From contig JAWKLD010000001.1 in NCBI GenBank assembly GCA_041392855.1, forward strand, positions 253,501-317,500: 64,000 bases of DNA, written 5' to 3'. Origin of the DNA: Flavipsychrobacter sp. GTDB lineage: Bacteria > Bacteroidota > Bacteroidia > Chitinophagales > Chitinophagaceae. Shown here piece after piece: positions 17,703-26,295 of the stretch. A program made the translations under genes and the position numbers. A model generated the notes under the pieces. It saw nothing but the letters and a program-made list of their open reading frames with translations. It had not been told where the DNA came from and made no database searches. Numbering within the stretch: the first letter of the stretch is position 1; each line of letters opens with the position of its first letter.

Positions 17703-19397
17703 TCAATTCTTATTTAGAATAATGTTTCCCATTACTAATACATCAAGTTTAGTTTCGTAAAATAAACTGATAGCTTCTTCAGGAGTTTCAACAATCGGCA
17801 TGCCGCGTTTATTAAAAGATGTATTGAGCAGTATAGGCAAACCTGTTTCTTTTTTGAATGCACTTATCAACTCATAGTACTTTGGGTTGCTAGTTGCTGT
17901 TACAGTTTGTACACGAGCGCTATTGTCGTTATGTGTTATCCCTGCAAGTGCTTTTCGATGTTCTTCTAATACTTCGTCAACCAGTATCATGTAAGGGCTA
18001 TCATAAGCATACTTGAAATATTTGGAGGCGTCCTCTTTTAATACAGATGGTGCAAATGGTCTAAAGTCTTCTCTGAATTTTATCTCTTTATTGATGAAGG
18101 ATTGTATGGATGGAAGACGAGGGTCTGCAAGAATGCTTCTATTGCCTAAAGCTCTTGGTCCGAACTCGGCCCCGTCTTGATACCAAGCAATGATCTTACC
18201 TTCCGCTAAATATTTCGCTGCAGTTACAATAGCGTTTTTGTCAATACTGTAATTGATATTAAGCCTATTTGTTTTCTCATAACCGATAATGGCATTGAGT
18301 ATTTTTTGTTCTGAATAGCTTGCTCCAAAGTAAGTAGATCCGTTATGTGTTACTTTTTCTTTTTTTAATGTTTTCAGCCATCCATAGTAGGCGCAACCTA
18401 TTGCAATGCCATTGTCGGCAGCGGCTGGTTGTATATATAAACTGTCTACTAGCCCTTCTTTTAAAATACGAGCATTAGCTACTGCATTTAATGCTACTCC
18501 CCCAGCATAGCATAAGTTGGAGTTGTAATTAAAACTCAACCTGGATCGTATAGTGTAGAGGATGGCTTTCTCCACCTCTTTTTGCGTCCATGCAGCTATA
18601 TCTGCAAAATACTTAAATCGCCTTTTGAAATCCTCGAACCCTTTTGAAGCATTATTCAATATGGAGAAAGCGTCTTCATTTACAAATACTCTTTCTTCTT
18701 TTAGGTGAAATAGGGGAGTAGTGTATGCTTTCCTATCTCCATAGGGGGCTAACCCCATTAGTTTGCCTACATCATTCATATTGCCAAATACATACCTACT
18801 CATTAGGCTATAAAGCCCTCCAATAGAATGCCGTGTTGTAGGCAAATGAATATTACTGCCGGTAGGTGGTTTGAATTCTGAGAAGTCTTTATATAATGAC
18901 TTAAGTATACCATCTTGGTATCGATAATAACTGTCTTTTTCAGCTATCATAGCCATAGAATCCGGGACGTGTATTTTAGCACCATTCATATCGTCACACT
19001 GTTCGATAGGACTTCCACAGCCATCGATGATCAGGACATTGCTGTCTTCAAAAGGACTGGTGCCAATAGCGCTATAAGCATGTGCTAAATGATGAGATAT
19101 TGTTACTACAGGTACTTGATAGTTGTCAGGGAAAAAACGCTTCCCCATATATTTTGAGATGTCAATGTCTTTTTCAAAATTGGCACATTGTACCACGAGG
19201 GTTAAATCGTTAATGGTAATTCCTGCGGCATTCAAACAGTATTGTACTGTTTGATGATCATTGCCTCCGTCGTGTTTGATTCTTGTAAGTCTTTCTTTCT
19301 CTATTGCTACTACTATTCTGCCGTCTTTAAGTAAACATGTCGAACCATTGTGTGATAAGCCGGTACCTAGTATATAAATGCTATTTTTTTTAGCCAT
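17703..19397 (-). CDS. carbamoyltransferase, NodU/TobZ/CmcH family
   Basis: These enzymes move a carbamoyl group from carbamoyl phosphate, through carbamoyl-AMP, onto a hydroxyl of a sugar, antibiotic or nodulation factor. The 564-residue protein has the N-terminal metal-binding signature SHHLAHAYSA (His102, His103, His106), the LLIIDGCGSP-like phosphate loop, and the C-terminal YrdC-like/ATP part ending in AWYQDGAEFGPRALGNRSILADPR and EDFRPFAPSVL. No biosynthetic cluster surrounds it, so the acceptor is unknown; a cell-surface glycan is a reasonable guess. It begins 115 bases upstream of the pgk terminator region on the same strand. Confidence 0.92.
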   Translation of the reverse strand: MAKKNSIYILGTGLSHNGSTCLLKDGRIVVAIEKERLTRIKHDGGNDHQTVQYCLNAAGITINDLTLVVQCANFEKDIDISKYMGKRFFPDNYQVPVVTISHHLAHAYSAIGTSPFEDSNVLIIDGCGSPIEQCDDMNGAKIHVPDSMAMIAEKDSYYRYQDGILKSLYKDFSEFKPPTGSNIHLPTTRHSIGGLYSLMSRYVFGNMNDVGKLMGLAPYGDRKAYTTPLFHLKEERVFVNEDAFSILNNASKGFEDFKRRFKYFADIAAWTQKEVEKAILYTIRSRLSFNYNSNLCYAGGVALNAVANARILKEGLVDSLYIQPAAADNGIAIGCAYYGWLKTLKKEKVTHNGSTYFGASYSEQKILNAIIGYEKTNRLNINYSIDKNAIVTAAKYLAEGKIIAWYQDGAEFGPRALGNRSILADPRLPSIQSFINKEIKFREDFRPFAPSVLKEDASKYFKYAYDSPYMILVDEVLEEHRKALAGITHNDNSARVQTVTATSNPKYYELISAFKKETGLPILLNTSFNKRGMPIVETPEEAISLFYETKLDVLVMGNIILNKN

Positions 19398-19463
19398 ATG
19401 GTGATGTCTTGGTCAGGTATGTTTAGCTACTAAAAGTATTATTAATCTATGGCTTTAAATAAC

Positions 19464-19492
19464 AAAAGCCTCACTAATTGTGAGGCTTTTTT
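19464..19492 (-). terminator. intrinsic terminator after pgk
   Basis: An 11-bp stem (AAAAGCCTCAC/GTGAGGCTTTT) with a 5-base loop, followed on the minus strand by TTTTGTTATTT-like sequence. It lies 21 bases after the pgk stop. Confidence 0.82.
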
Positions 19493-19512
19493 ATGAATAG
19501 TATGTATAGTTT

Positions 19513-20724
19513 TTATTTGTTTATAGCAGCTATTCCGGGTAATTCTTTTCCTTCAAAAAACTCTAGCATAGCACCTCCACCAGTTGATACATAGCTTACT
19601 TTGTCGGTATAGTTAAACTTGTTTACAGCCGCAACACTATCACCACCACCTACAAGAGAATAAGCTCCATTTGCTGTAGCTTCTGCTACTGCATCGGCAA
19701 TACATTTAGTGCCGTGTTGGAATTTTTCCATTTCAAAAACACCCATAGGCCCATTCCATAAAATGGTTTTAGAGTCTTTGACAACTTTAGAGAAAGTATC
19801 GCAAGCGAAATGCCCAATATCTAAGCCCATCCATCCGTCAGGTATTTCCATATTGTTGGCAGAAGAGGTTTGCGCATCAGCAGCAAATTTATCTGCGATA
19901 ATACTATCACTAGGTAGGTGTATCTGTACTCCTTTCTTTTCTGCTTTCTCTAGCAGCTCAATGGCCATTTGCATACGGTCGTCCTCTACAAGAGAGCTGC
20001 CTATGTCACCTCCCTGCGCTTTGAAGAAAGTATAAGCCATGCCTCCTCCTATGATTATATCTGTTGCACGATCAAGTAGGTTCTCAATGATCATGATCTT
20101 ATCTGAAACCTTAGCTCCACCTATGATAGCTGTAAAAGGCTTTTGCGAATCGTTCAATACTTTTTGTGCAGCTACAATTTCAGCCTCTAGTAGTAGACCG
20201 AACATCTTATTTTCTTTAGAAAAAGAGTCGGCAACGATTGCCGTAGATGCGTGTGCACGGTGTGCAGTACCAAATGCATCGTTTACATATACATCGCCTA
20301 AAGCTGCTAGTTGGGCTGCAAATTCTTTATCTCCTTTTTCTTCTTCTTGGTGAAAACGTAAATTTTCTAATAATAGTACCTGGCCATTTTGGAGATCAGC
20401 AGCTTTTGTTGTTGCATCTTCTCCTACACAATCCTCGGCAAATAATACTTCATTATCTATAAGGGTAGCTAAATGAGCTTGTACATTCTTTAGTGTAAAG
20501 TTGGCAAGGCTCAATTCAGGGTCTTTAGCAATAGCTTTTAAAGGACGACCTAAATGGCTCATTAATATAACGCTACCGCCGTCAGCAAGGATTTTCTTTA
20601 TTGTAGGTAGTGCTGCTTGTATGCGTGTATCGTCGGTAATTTTACCGTCTTTTTGAGGAACGTTGAAATCGACACGTACAAGTGCTTTTTTGTTCTGAAA
20701 ATTGTAAGCGTTGAATTGGCTCAT
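19513..20724 (-). CDS. pgk: phosphoglycerate kinase
   Basis: Pgk converts 1,3-bisphosphoglycerate and ADP to 3-phosphoglycerate and ATP in glycolysis. The 403-residue protein shows the substrate signature KKALVRVDFNVP, the MSHLGRP loop, the hinge LLENLRFHQEEEKGD, KPFTAIIGGAKVSDKI, and the C-terminal nucleotide motif TKCIADAVA...SLVGGGDSVAAVN...YVSTGGGAMLEF. It lies directly downstream of gap on the same strand but a strong terminator separates them, so pgk may depend on readthrough or a weak promoter of its own. Confidence 0.97.
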   Translation of the reverse strand: MSQFNAYNFQNKKALVRVDFNVPQKDGKITDDTRIQAALPTIKKILADGGSVILMSHLGRPLKAIAKDPELSLANFTLKNVQAHLATLIDNEVLFAEDCVGEDATTKAADLQNGQVLLLENLRFHQEEEKGDKEFAAQLAALGDVYVNDAFGTAHRAHASTAIVADSFSKENKMFGLLLEAEIVAAQKVLNDSQKPFTAIIGGAKVSDKIMIIENLLDRATDIIIGGGMAYTFFKAQGGDIGSSLVEDDRMQMAIELLEKAEKKGVQIHLPSDSIIADKFAADAQTSSANNMEIPDGWMGLDIGHFACDTFSKVVKDSKTILWNGPMGVFEMEKFQHGTKCIADAVAEATANGAYSLVGGGDSVAAVNKFNYTDKVSYVSTGGGAMLEFFEGKELPGIAAINK

Positions 20725-20744
20725 AACAAATAGTTTATATAAAA

Positions 20745-20778
20745 GAAACGCTACCGCAATAAATGACGGTAGCGTTTC
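20745..20778 (-). terminator. intrinsic terminator between gap and pgk
   Basis: A perfect 12-bp stem (GAAACGCTACCG/CGGTAGCGTTTC) with a 10-base loop, followed on the minus strand by TTTTATATAAA. It ends gap 20 bases after its stop and lies just before pgk. Confidence 0.87.
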
Positions 20779-20798
20779 AATATAGTTTTGAAATTTAA

Positions 20799-21812
20799 TT
20801 ATTTAGAAATCAAACCTGCGAAATGCTTCACCGTACGAACCAATTGAGATACATAGCTCATTTCATTGTCATACCAGCTAACAGTTTTAACTAGCTGAGT
20901 ATCACCCATGGTCATGATCTTAGTTTGCGTAGCGTCAAACAAAGAACCATATGATGTACCGATGATGTCGCTAGAAACTATTTGATCTTCAGTATATCCG
21001 AAGCTTTCATTAGCAGCAGCTTGCATAGCAGCATTTACTTCTTCAACAGTTACTTTCTTTTCAAGAACAGATACTAGTTCAGTAAGAGAACCTGTAACAG
21101 TAGGAACACGTTGTGCACCACCATCAAGTTTACCTTTCAATTCAGGCATAACTAAACCAATAGCTTTAGCAGCACCAGTAGAGTTAGGGATGATGTTTGC
21201 AGCTGCAGCACGTGCACGACGGAAGTCTCCTTTAGGATGCGGTGCATCAAGTGTATTTTGGTCGTTAGTGTAAGCATGAATTGTATTCATTAAACCAGTA
21301 ACGATACCAAAGTTGTCTTGAAGAGTTTTAGCCATTGGAGCTAAACAGTTAGTAGTACAAGAAGCACAACTAATTACAGTTTCAGAACCATCTAGTATTT
21401 CGTGGTTAACATTGTATACGATAGTTTTTAGATCTCCCGTAGCAGGAGCAGAAATAACAACGCGCTTAGCACCAGCGTTGATGTGAGCAGCAGCTTTATC
21501 TCTATCAGCAAAGAAACCTGTACACTCTAATACAACATCTACATCGTGCTCTCCCCATGGAATATCAGAAGGGTTGCGCTCTGCATATATTTTTATTTCG
21601 TCACCATTTACGGTGATAGAATTATCGCTGCTAGATACACTTGCTTCAAAACGACCTTGAGCAGTATCGTACTTCAACAGGTGAGCCAAAAATTCAGGAC
21701 TAGTAAGATCGTTGATAGCAACAACGTCTATACCTTCCATGTTATAAATTTGGCGATAAGCCAAACGACCGATACGACCGAAACCATTAATGGCAACTTT
21801 TACTGTACTCAT
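20799..21812 (-). CDS. gapA: glyceraldehyde-3-phosphate dehydrogenase (type I)
   Basis: Gap oxidises glyceraldehyde-3-phosphate to 1,3-bisphosphoglycerate with NAD. The 337-residue protein has the NAD-binding start VKVAINGFGRIGR, Asp35 in AINDLTSP (which favours NAD over NADP), the catalytic Cys152 in SCASCTTNCLAP, and the C-terminal SWYDNEMSYVSQLVRT. It heads the gap-pgk pair and has a well-formed Bacteroidota promoter upstream. A palindromic 10-mer (CTATATATAG) lies just outside the -33 box. Confidence 0.97.
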   Translation of the reverse strand: MSTVKVAINGFGRIGRLAYRQIYNMEGIDVVAINDLTSPEFLAHLLKYDTAQGRFEASVSSSDNSITVNGDEIKIYAERNPSDIPWGEHDVDVVLECTGFFADRDKAAAHINAGAKRVVISAPATGDLKTIVYNVNHEILDGSETVISCASCTTNCLAPMAKTLQDNFGIVTGLMNTIHAYTNDQNTLDAPHPKGDFRRARAAAANIIPNSTGAAKAIGLVMPELKGKLDGGAQRVPTVTGSLTELVSVLEKKVTVEEVNAAMQAAANESFGYTEDQIVSSDIIGTSYGSLFDATQTKIMTMGDTQLVKTVSWYDNEMSYVSQLVRTVKHFAGLISK

Positions 21813-21852
21813 TCTGTGAAATTATTTAATATGAACTTTTTAAATTGTGCGG

Positions 21853-21883
21853 CAAAGGTACGTTCTACCTAAATAATATCCAA
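21853..21883 (-). promoter_or_regulatory. promoter of gap (TTG-N20-TACCTTTG)
   Basis: On the minus strand the -33 TTG (21881-21883) and the -7 TACCTTTG (21853-21860) are separated by 20 bases, matching the Bacteroidota primary sigma consensus. The -7 box ends 40 bases before the gap ATG. Confidence 0.75.
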
Positions 21884-21890
21884 GGTACTA

Positions 21891-21900
21891 CTATATATAG
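21891..21900. repeat. palindromic 10-mer CTATATATAG upstream of the gap promoter
   Basis: This self-complementary 10-mer lies 7 bases upstream of the gap -33 box. The same 10-mer occurs twice at 44247-44276. It may be an operator, but no binding protein is known. Confidence 0.35.
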
Positions 21901-21932
21901 GTGTATAACTGGTTGATATACTAGTGCTTCAA

Positions 21933-23015
21933 TTACTTAATACCTCTCTCATTAAGTGCTTTATGGTACTTCGATGCATTGTCCAGGTGTTGTTTGTAGC
22001 TACTGGCAAAGCTATGAGAGCCACTAAAATCTTCTTTGGCGCAGAAGTATAAGTACTTTGTTTCAGGAGCATTAAGTACGGCGTCTATACTAGTCTTAGA
22101 TGGTGTACAAATAGGACCTGGAGGGTACCCAAAATACATATATGTATTGTAAGGAGAGTCGTGATTCAGGTGAATGTCCAATATTCTACGTAGTGTGAAG
22201 TCGCCAACAGCAAATTTTACAGTAGGGTCGGCTTGTAATTTCATACCATAGCGAACCCGGTTCATATATACACTGGCAATGAGTGGCTTTTCTTCATTGT
22301 TATTGGTTTCTTCCTCTACTATAGAAGCTATAATGCTTACTTTTTCAGGAGATAGCTTTTTTTGTGCTGCCTTGACAAGTCTATCCGCATTCCAGAATTT
22401 ATGTTTATAGATTTCTAGTCTTCTAAAAGCTCTGTCGGCTGAAGTGTTCCAGTAAAATTCGTAAGTATCAGGGATAATAGCAGTAAGCAATGTGTTGCTG
22501 TCAAGATCAAACTCCGAGAGGTATTCAGGGTTGGATATTTGCTCTAAAAACAAAGCAGAGTCAGCCTCGAGGTTGCGGCCAATGATGCCTGCTAGTTCTT
22601 GCTTAGTACGTACCTTATTTATAACTATGTTTACTGGTGCTTGCTTCCCAGAGCGTAGCTGCCTTATCAGGTCATAGTTATTTTCCCCATGTTGTATTTT
22701 GTACCTACCTGCTTTCACATGGTTGGGGAGATTGGCTTGTTTTGCTAGTAAGTTGAAACTGACAATATCTTTTACAAACCCTTCTCTTTCTAATGTAGAT
22801 AGGAGGTCTTGATAATTATCGCCTGTGTAGATATATAAATATTCCCCTGTCTTGAAGCTGCCAGTATTAGGGCCAAAAGTTTTGTAGTACACTACCGCAC
22901 CTAGTGATACAAGAATAATTAGTAATGCAAAAAGGACACTAAGCCATCTATTGCTTTTTTTTCTTTTTCTTGATGTAGGTACATCTTGTACAGTATCAAA
23001 TCTTGAGCGGCTCAT
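21933..23015 (-). CDS. mltG: endolytic transglycosylase MltG
   Basis: MltG cuts nascent glycan strands in the periplasm and is thought to set their length. The 360-residue protein has a cytoplasmic basic tail (RKRKKSNR), one membrane anchor (residues about 24-44), a LysM-like region and the YceG catalytic core. The core includes ASIVEEETNNNEEKPLIASVYMNR, with the catalytic glutamate at about 234, then LQADPTVKFA and SPYNTYMYFGYPPGPICTPS. It follows the terminator of the secG operon by 17 bases and so has its own promoter, which I could not pinpoint. Confidence 0.95.
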   Translation of the reverse strand: MSRSRFDTVQDVPTSRKRKKSNRWLSVLFALLIILVSLGAVVYYKTFGPNTGSFKTGEYLYIYTGDNYQDLLSTLEREGFVKDIVSFNLLAKQANLPNHVKAGRYKIQHGENNYDLIRQLRSGKQAPVNIVINKVRTKQELAGIIGRNLEADSALFLEQISNPEYLSEFDLDSNTLLTAIIPDTYEFYWNTSADRAFRRLEIYKHKFWNADRLVKAAQKKLSPEKVSIIASIVEEETNNNEEKPLIASVYMNRVRYGMKLQADPTVKFAVGDFTLRRILDIHLNHDSPYNTYMYFGYPPGPICTPSKTSIDAVLNAPETKYLYFCAKEDFSGSHSFASSYKQHLDNASKYHKALNERGIK

Positions 23016-23032
23016 TATGGGCTTAAAAATAA

Positions 23033-23062
23033 GATACCTGCCTGAAAAATTAGGCAGGTATC
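23033..23062 (-). terminator. intrinsic terminator of the miaB-secG operon
   Basis: A perfect 11-bp stem (GATACCTGCCT/AGGCAGGTATC) with an 8-base loop, followed on the minus strand by TTATTTTTAAG. It lies 30 bases after the secG stop. Confidence 0.82.
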
Positions 23063-23092
23063 AATTATTTAAAATGATTATAGTAATTATTC

Positions 23093-23404
23093 CTATTGAG
23101 CATCTGGCCCTGCAGGTGCTTGTTGTTGTTGCACAGGAGCGCTAGTTGCGGGTGGTGTATTTGTTTTAGTCTCTTTAGGAGATTCAAAAAACATTACAGA
23201 AACAATGCAAAGTGCAGCAATAACACCCATTGCTGTCCATGTTCCTTTTTCCAAGATGTCAGTAGATTGTTTTACTCCCATTACTTGAGAACCAACACTA
23301 CCAAAAGTTCCAGAAAGGCCACCTCCTTTCGGATTTTGTACTAGAATGAAAAAGCCTAGTACCACACAACCTAATAATATTAAAATAGCTATTAGCGTAA
23401 TCAT
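23093..23404 (-). CDS. secG: preprotein translocase subunit SecG
   Basis: SecG is the small accessory subunit of the SecYEG channel. The 103-residue protein has two membrane helices (residues about 2-22 and 57-77) flanking the conserved cytoplasmic loop LVQNPKGGGLSGTFGSVGSQVMGVKQSTDILEKGTW. The C-terminal tail is Pro/Gln-rich (PPATSAPVQQQQAPAGP). It overlaps the upstream TPR gene by four bases and is the last gene of the operon with lptE and the sigma-54 regulator. Confidence 0.92.
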   Translation of the reverse strand: MITLIAILILLGCVVLGFFILVQNPKGGGLSGTFGSVGSQVMGVKQSTDILEKGTWTAMGVIAALCIVSVMFFESPKETKTNTPPATSAPVQQQQAPAGPDAQ

Positions 23405-24462
23405 TGTTCTTGTTCTTTTATAAGATATTCGATCTTGCGCGCAAAATAAGCCTTTTTCTGCGGATTTCGCAAACTTAATTTACGGTACATATCTATGGCT
23501 TTATCGTACCTGCCTTGCTTTATATGGATATTGGCAAGAGATTCACTAATTAAGCCATCTTCCTTCGAAATGGAGTTGACCGCCATTTCAAATACATTTT
23601 CCGGTATTTCTTCGTCTTCTTCCTCCAAAGCGGCTGCCAATTTTTCTTTTTGCCACATTGTTTTTAAGGCTTTCTGACCTTCTTCCTCTTCTTCTTCAGC
23701 TTGCTTTTTAGTTTTGAAGAAGTTGAGCCATTCTGCAAAGCTCATGACCACCATTAGTGCCTTCTCCTCATCATCTTCATTTGATTCTGATTCGATAGCT
23801 CCTTCTGCCGATTCAAAGTCTTCAGGTATTTTGTTAGAAACATTTACTCCTTGATGTAGGAAGTAATCGTCCGTATAAATAGGCAAAATTAGTGCTTCAT
23901 CATCCTCATTATCGGTCATCATCCTCTCTTCTACTATTGGCTTCCTGTCTTTTCTCTTCTCTTTTCTGACATAAGGCTTATCTCCTGTGTTAAAATCAGT
24001 ATTTACAGGATTAAAGTCATCAGCATCGTCTGTATCATTATCATTTTCACTACTGATGATAGTAGGCTCGTTTTTGGTTTCGACAGCTTCTGTTACTGGC
24101 GCTTCCTCTACTGTTTGAGTAGTTTCTTCTGTAATCGGTTCAGGCACATTGTCAACTACAGTTTGTTCAGTAGTAGATGTTAGGGCTTCTTGGCTAGCCA
24201 TTTCAACATCAGCGCCATCTACTACTTCATTCAAGAAATCACTATAAAGTATCCAGTTGCCTGAATAAAGCTGCATTTGAGCCATCAGCTCCTCGTTATA
24301 AGGTGAGCCTTTGTGTTTTTTGGCAGCATCCATATACCTAGCTGGCATAAAGTATGGGTATGCTTGTATTAAAGCATCAATACTTTCTGCGTCTGCTTCA
24401 GATATATTTTGGGGCTCATTAAGCGCCTTACTGATATATGGTATGGATGAAGATGTAATCAT
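23401..24462 (-). CDS. TPR-containing protein of the lptE-secG operon
   Basis: The 353-residue protein has a conserved N-terminal part (ALIQAYPYFMPARYMDAAKKHKGSPYNEELMAQMQLYSGNW), a long acidic low-complexity middle (about residues 95-260) and a C-terminal TPR-like unit (ISESLANIHIKQGRYDKAIDMYRKLSLRNPQKKAYFARKI). Homologues occur between lptE and secG in many Bacteroidota, but the function is unknown. No signal peptide is present, so it is likely cytoplasmic. A role in membrane protein or lipopolysaccharide assembly is inferred only from the neighbours. Confidence 0.72.
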   Translation of the reverse strand: MITSSSIPYISKALNEPQNISEADAESIDALIQAYPYFMPARYMDAAKKHKGSPYNEELMAQMQLYSGNWILYSDFLNEVVDGADVEMASQEALTSTTEQTVVDNVPEPITEETTQTVEEAPVTEAVETKNEPTIISSENDNDTDDADDFNPVNTDFNTGDKPYVRKEKRKDRKPIVEERMMTDNEDDEALILPIYTDDYFLHQGVNVSNKIPEDFESAEGAIESESNEDDEEKALMVVMSFAEWLNFFKTKKQAEEEEEEGQKALKTMWQKEKLAAALEEEDEEIPENVFEMAVNSISKEDGLISESLANIHIKQGRYDKAIDMYRKLSLRNPQKKAYFARKIEYLIKEQEQ

Positions 24463-24475
24463 ATTATAATTTCGT

Positions 24476-24976
24476 CTACCAATTTACGAATGCTTTATTA
24501 AATATTTCAGTAGCCAGTAAATCTCCTATTTCATCAATAAGACCTGCTTCAGCACTTTGTAAGGTTTGTGTAGCAGGGAAGTCTGCAAACTTCGTGAATG
24601 TTTGTGTAAAGTTTGCCTTTTCGTCTAATCTATTTTCAAATTTTACAGAAATCCCTATAGTAAGCCTATTTAAGCTCGCTGTTTGCGTATTCTGAACTCC
24701 AGATACTGTAACCTGATAAGTAGTTATTGAGCCGGATATATCATAATCAGCATTGTTATTATTTACAGGAGAAAGACCAGTTTGCGATAAAATACGACTT
24801 CTGATCTTAGAAGTGAGCGCAGGGCTTAATGTAGGAACTACATTACGGGCATTGTTTTCCAGTGTATGGATATTGATGGTTTTGCCATCAATAGATGCAC
24901 CGGTAAAGCTGTAAATACCACAGCCGGATATTGTAATGCAAAAAGCTAAAATGATATATATACTGAATTTGTACAT
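24476..24976 (-). CDS. lptE: LptE-family LPS assembly lipoprotein
   Basis: LptE is the outer-membrane lipoprotein that plugs LptD during lipopolysaccharide insertion. The 166-residue protein has a lipobox ending at Cys19 (TISGCGIYSFTG) and the family pattern: ASIDGKTINIHTLENNARNVVPTLSPALTSKIRSRILSQTGL, followed by beta-strands (YDISGSITTYQVTVSGV). Similar genes lie beside the sigma-54 regulator in many Bacteroidota. It starts 20 bases after the regulator gene stop. Confidence 0.88.
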   Translation of the reverse strand: MYKFSIYIILAFCITISGCGIYSFTGASIDGKTINIHTLENNARNVVPTLSPALTSKIRSRILSQTGLSPVNNNNADYDISGSITTYQVTVSGVQNTQTASLNRLTIGISVKFENRLDEKANFTQTFTKFADFPATQTLQSAEAGLIDEIGDLLATEIFNKAFVNW

Positions 24977-24996
24977 GAGCTATTCCTGTCTCTAAA

Positions 24997-26280
24997 TTAC
25001 TCTTTGATATCGTATTCTTTAATTTTTCTATACAGCGTACGCTCCGAAATGCCTAATTCACTAGCCGCATCACGTCTTCTGCCTTTGTGTTTCTGTAGCG
25101 CTTTGATGATAAACTCTTTTTCTCTATCGGCTAATAATAAAGATTCTTCAACCTCTTCATGTACATCTACAGCACCACCAGATGGAGTGTGGATTACAAT
25201 TGGGGTCGTACCGCCAGTGCCTGTATTATAGGATTGTTGGCTGGTTGGTTCTGGGCTACTACTATAAGCAGGTAGCAACTTCTCACTACTAACAGATGGG
25301 GTAGGTGTATAGCTGTCATCATTAGGGCTGACAAGTTTATACATCATTTGTTTTAACTCTGTAAGGTCTTTCTTTAAGTCAAAAAAGAGCTTGTAAAGTA
25401 TATCTCTTTCAGTACTACTGGTTTGCTCATGCCCGCTGCCAGATGGGTTAGGTATGGGCATGCCCGATGGTTGTAATAATGCCAAAGCTCTCGATTCACT
25501 TTCTGTAGGCAGGAAGCTTTGCATCTGAGTGGCGTCAATAGTTTTATCGATACTAAGAACAGATATTTGCTCTGCAATATTTTTCAGTTGGCGAATATTT
25601 CCGGGCCAGGTATAATTGATCAATACTTGCTGTGCCGAAGCGTCGAGCTGTACTGATGTAGTACGATAGCGCTCGCCAAAATCGGAGGCAAACTTGCGGA
25701 ATAGTAGAGGGATATCTTCCTTCCTGTCTCTTAAAGCTGGTACTCTAATAGGTACTGTGCTTAAGCGGTAATATAAGTCTTCTCTAAACTTACCTTTTCT
25801 GGTTTGTTCCAGTAGGTCTCGGTTAGTAGCTGTGATGACACGCACATCGGTTTTTTGCACTTTTGATGAACCGACACGAATGAATTCACCACTTTCTAAA
25901 ACTCTTAATAAACGGGCTTGAGTACCAAGTGGTAATTCTCCAATTTCATCAAGAAAAATAGTACCACTGTTCACCGTTTCAAAATACCCTTTACGACTAT
26001 CTACAGCTCCTGTAAAGGCTCCTTTTTCATGGCCAAAAAGTTCACTGTCAATAGTGCCTTCGGGTATAGCACCGCAGTTGACAGCAATGAAAGAATTGTG
26101 TTTGCGTGGAGATAGTGCATGAATGATATTAGAGAAAGCTTCTTTACCAACTCCACTTTCACCTACTATAAGTACAGTAAGGTCAGTGTTAGCTACTTGT
26201 ACTGCGGTACTCAAAGCATGATTGAGTGCTGGGGAGTTGCCAATAATGCCAAACCTGTTTTTTATACTTTGTATTTCCAT
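24997..26280 (-). CDS. sigma-54-dependent transcriptional activator without receiver domain
   Basis: The 427-residue protein starts almost directly with the AAA+ domain of sigma-54 activators: Walker A GESGVGKE (40-47), the sigma-54 contact loop GAFTGA (87-92), Walker B FLDEIGELP (Asp111, Glu112) and sensor FRKFASDFGERY. A poorly conserved Ser/Pro-rich linker (about 255-360) leads to a Fis-type helix-turn-helix (RRRDAASELGISERTLYRKIKEYDI). No receiver, GAF or PAS sensor domain is present, so activity may depend on abundance or a partner. It sits in an envelope operon between miaB and lptE, which suggests an envelope-linked regulon. Confidence 0.92.
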   Translation of the reverse strand: MEIQSIKNRFGIIGNSPALNHALSTAVQVANTDLTVLIVGESGVGKEAFSNIIHALSPRKHNSFIAVNCGAIPEGTIDSELFGHEKGAFTGAVDSRKGYFETVNSGTIFLDEIGELPLGTQARLLRVLESGEFIRVGSSKVQKTDVRVITATNRDLLEQTRKGKFREDLYYRLSTVPIRVPALRDRKEDIPLLFRKFASDFGERYRTTSVQLDASAQQVLINYTWPGNIRQLKNIAEQISVLSIDKTIDATQMQSFLPTESESRALALLQPSGMPIPNPSGSGHEQTSSTERDILYKLFFDLKKDLTELKQMMYKLVSPNDDSYTPTPSVSSEKLLPAYSSSPEPTSQQSYNTGTGGTTPIVIHTPSGGAVDVHEEVEESLLLADREKEFIIKALQKHKGRRRDAASELGISERTLYRKIKEYDIKE

Positions 26281-26295
26281 AAGTCTAAAACGCTT

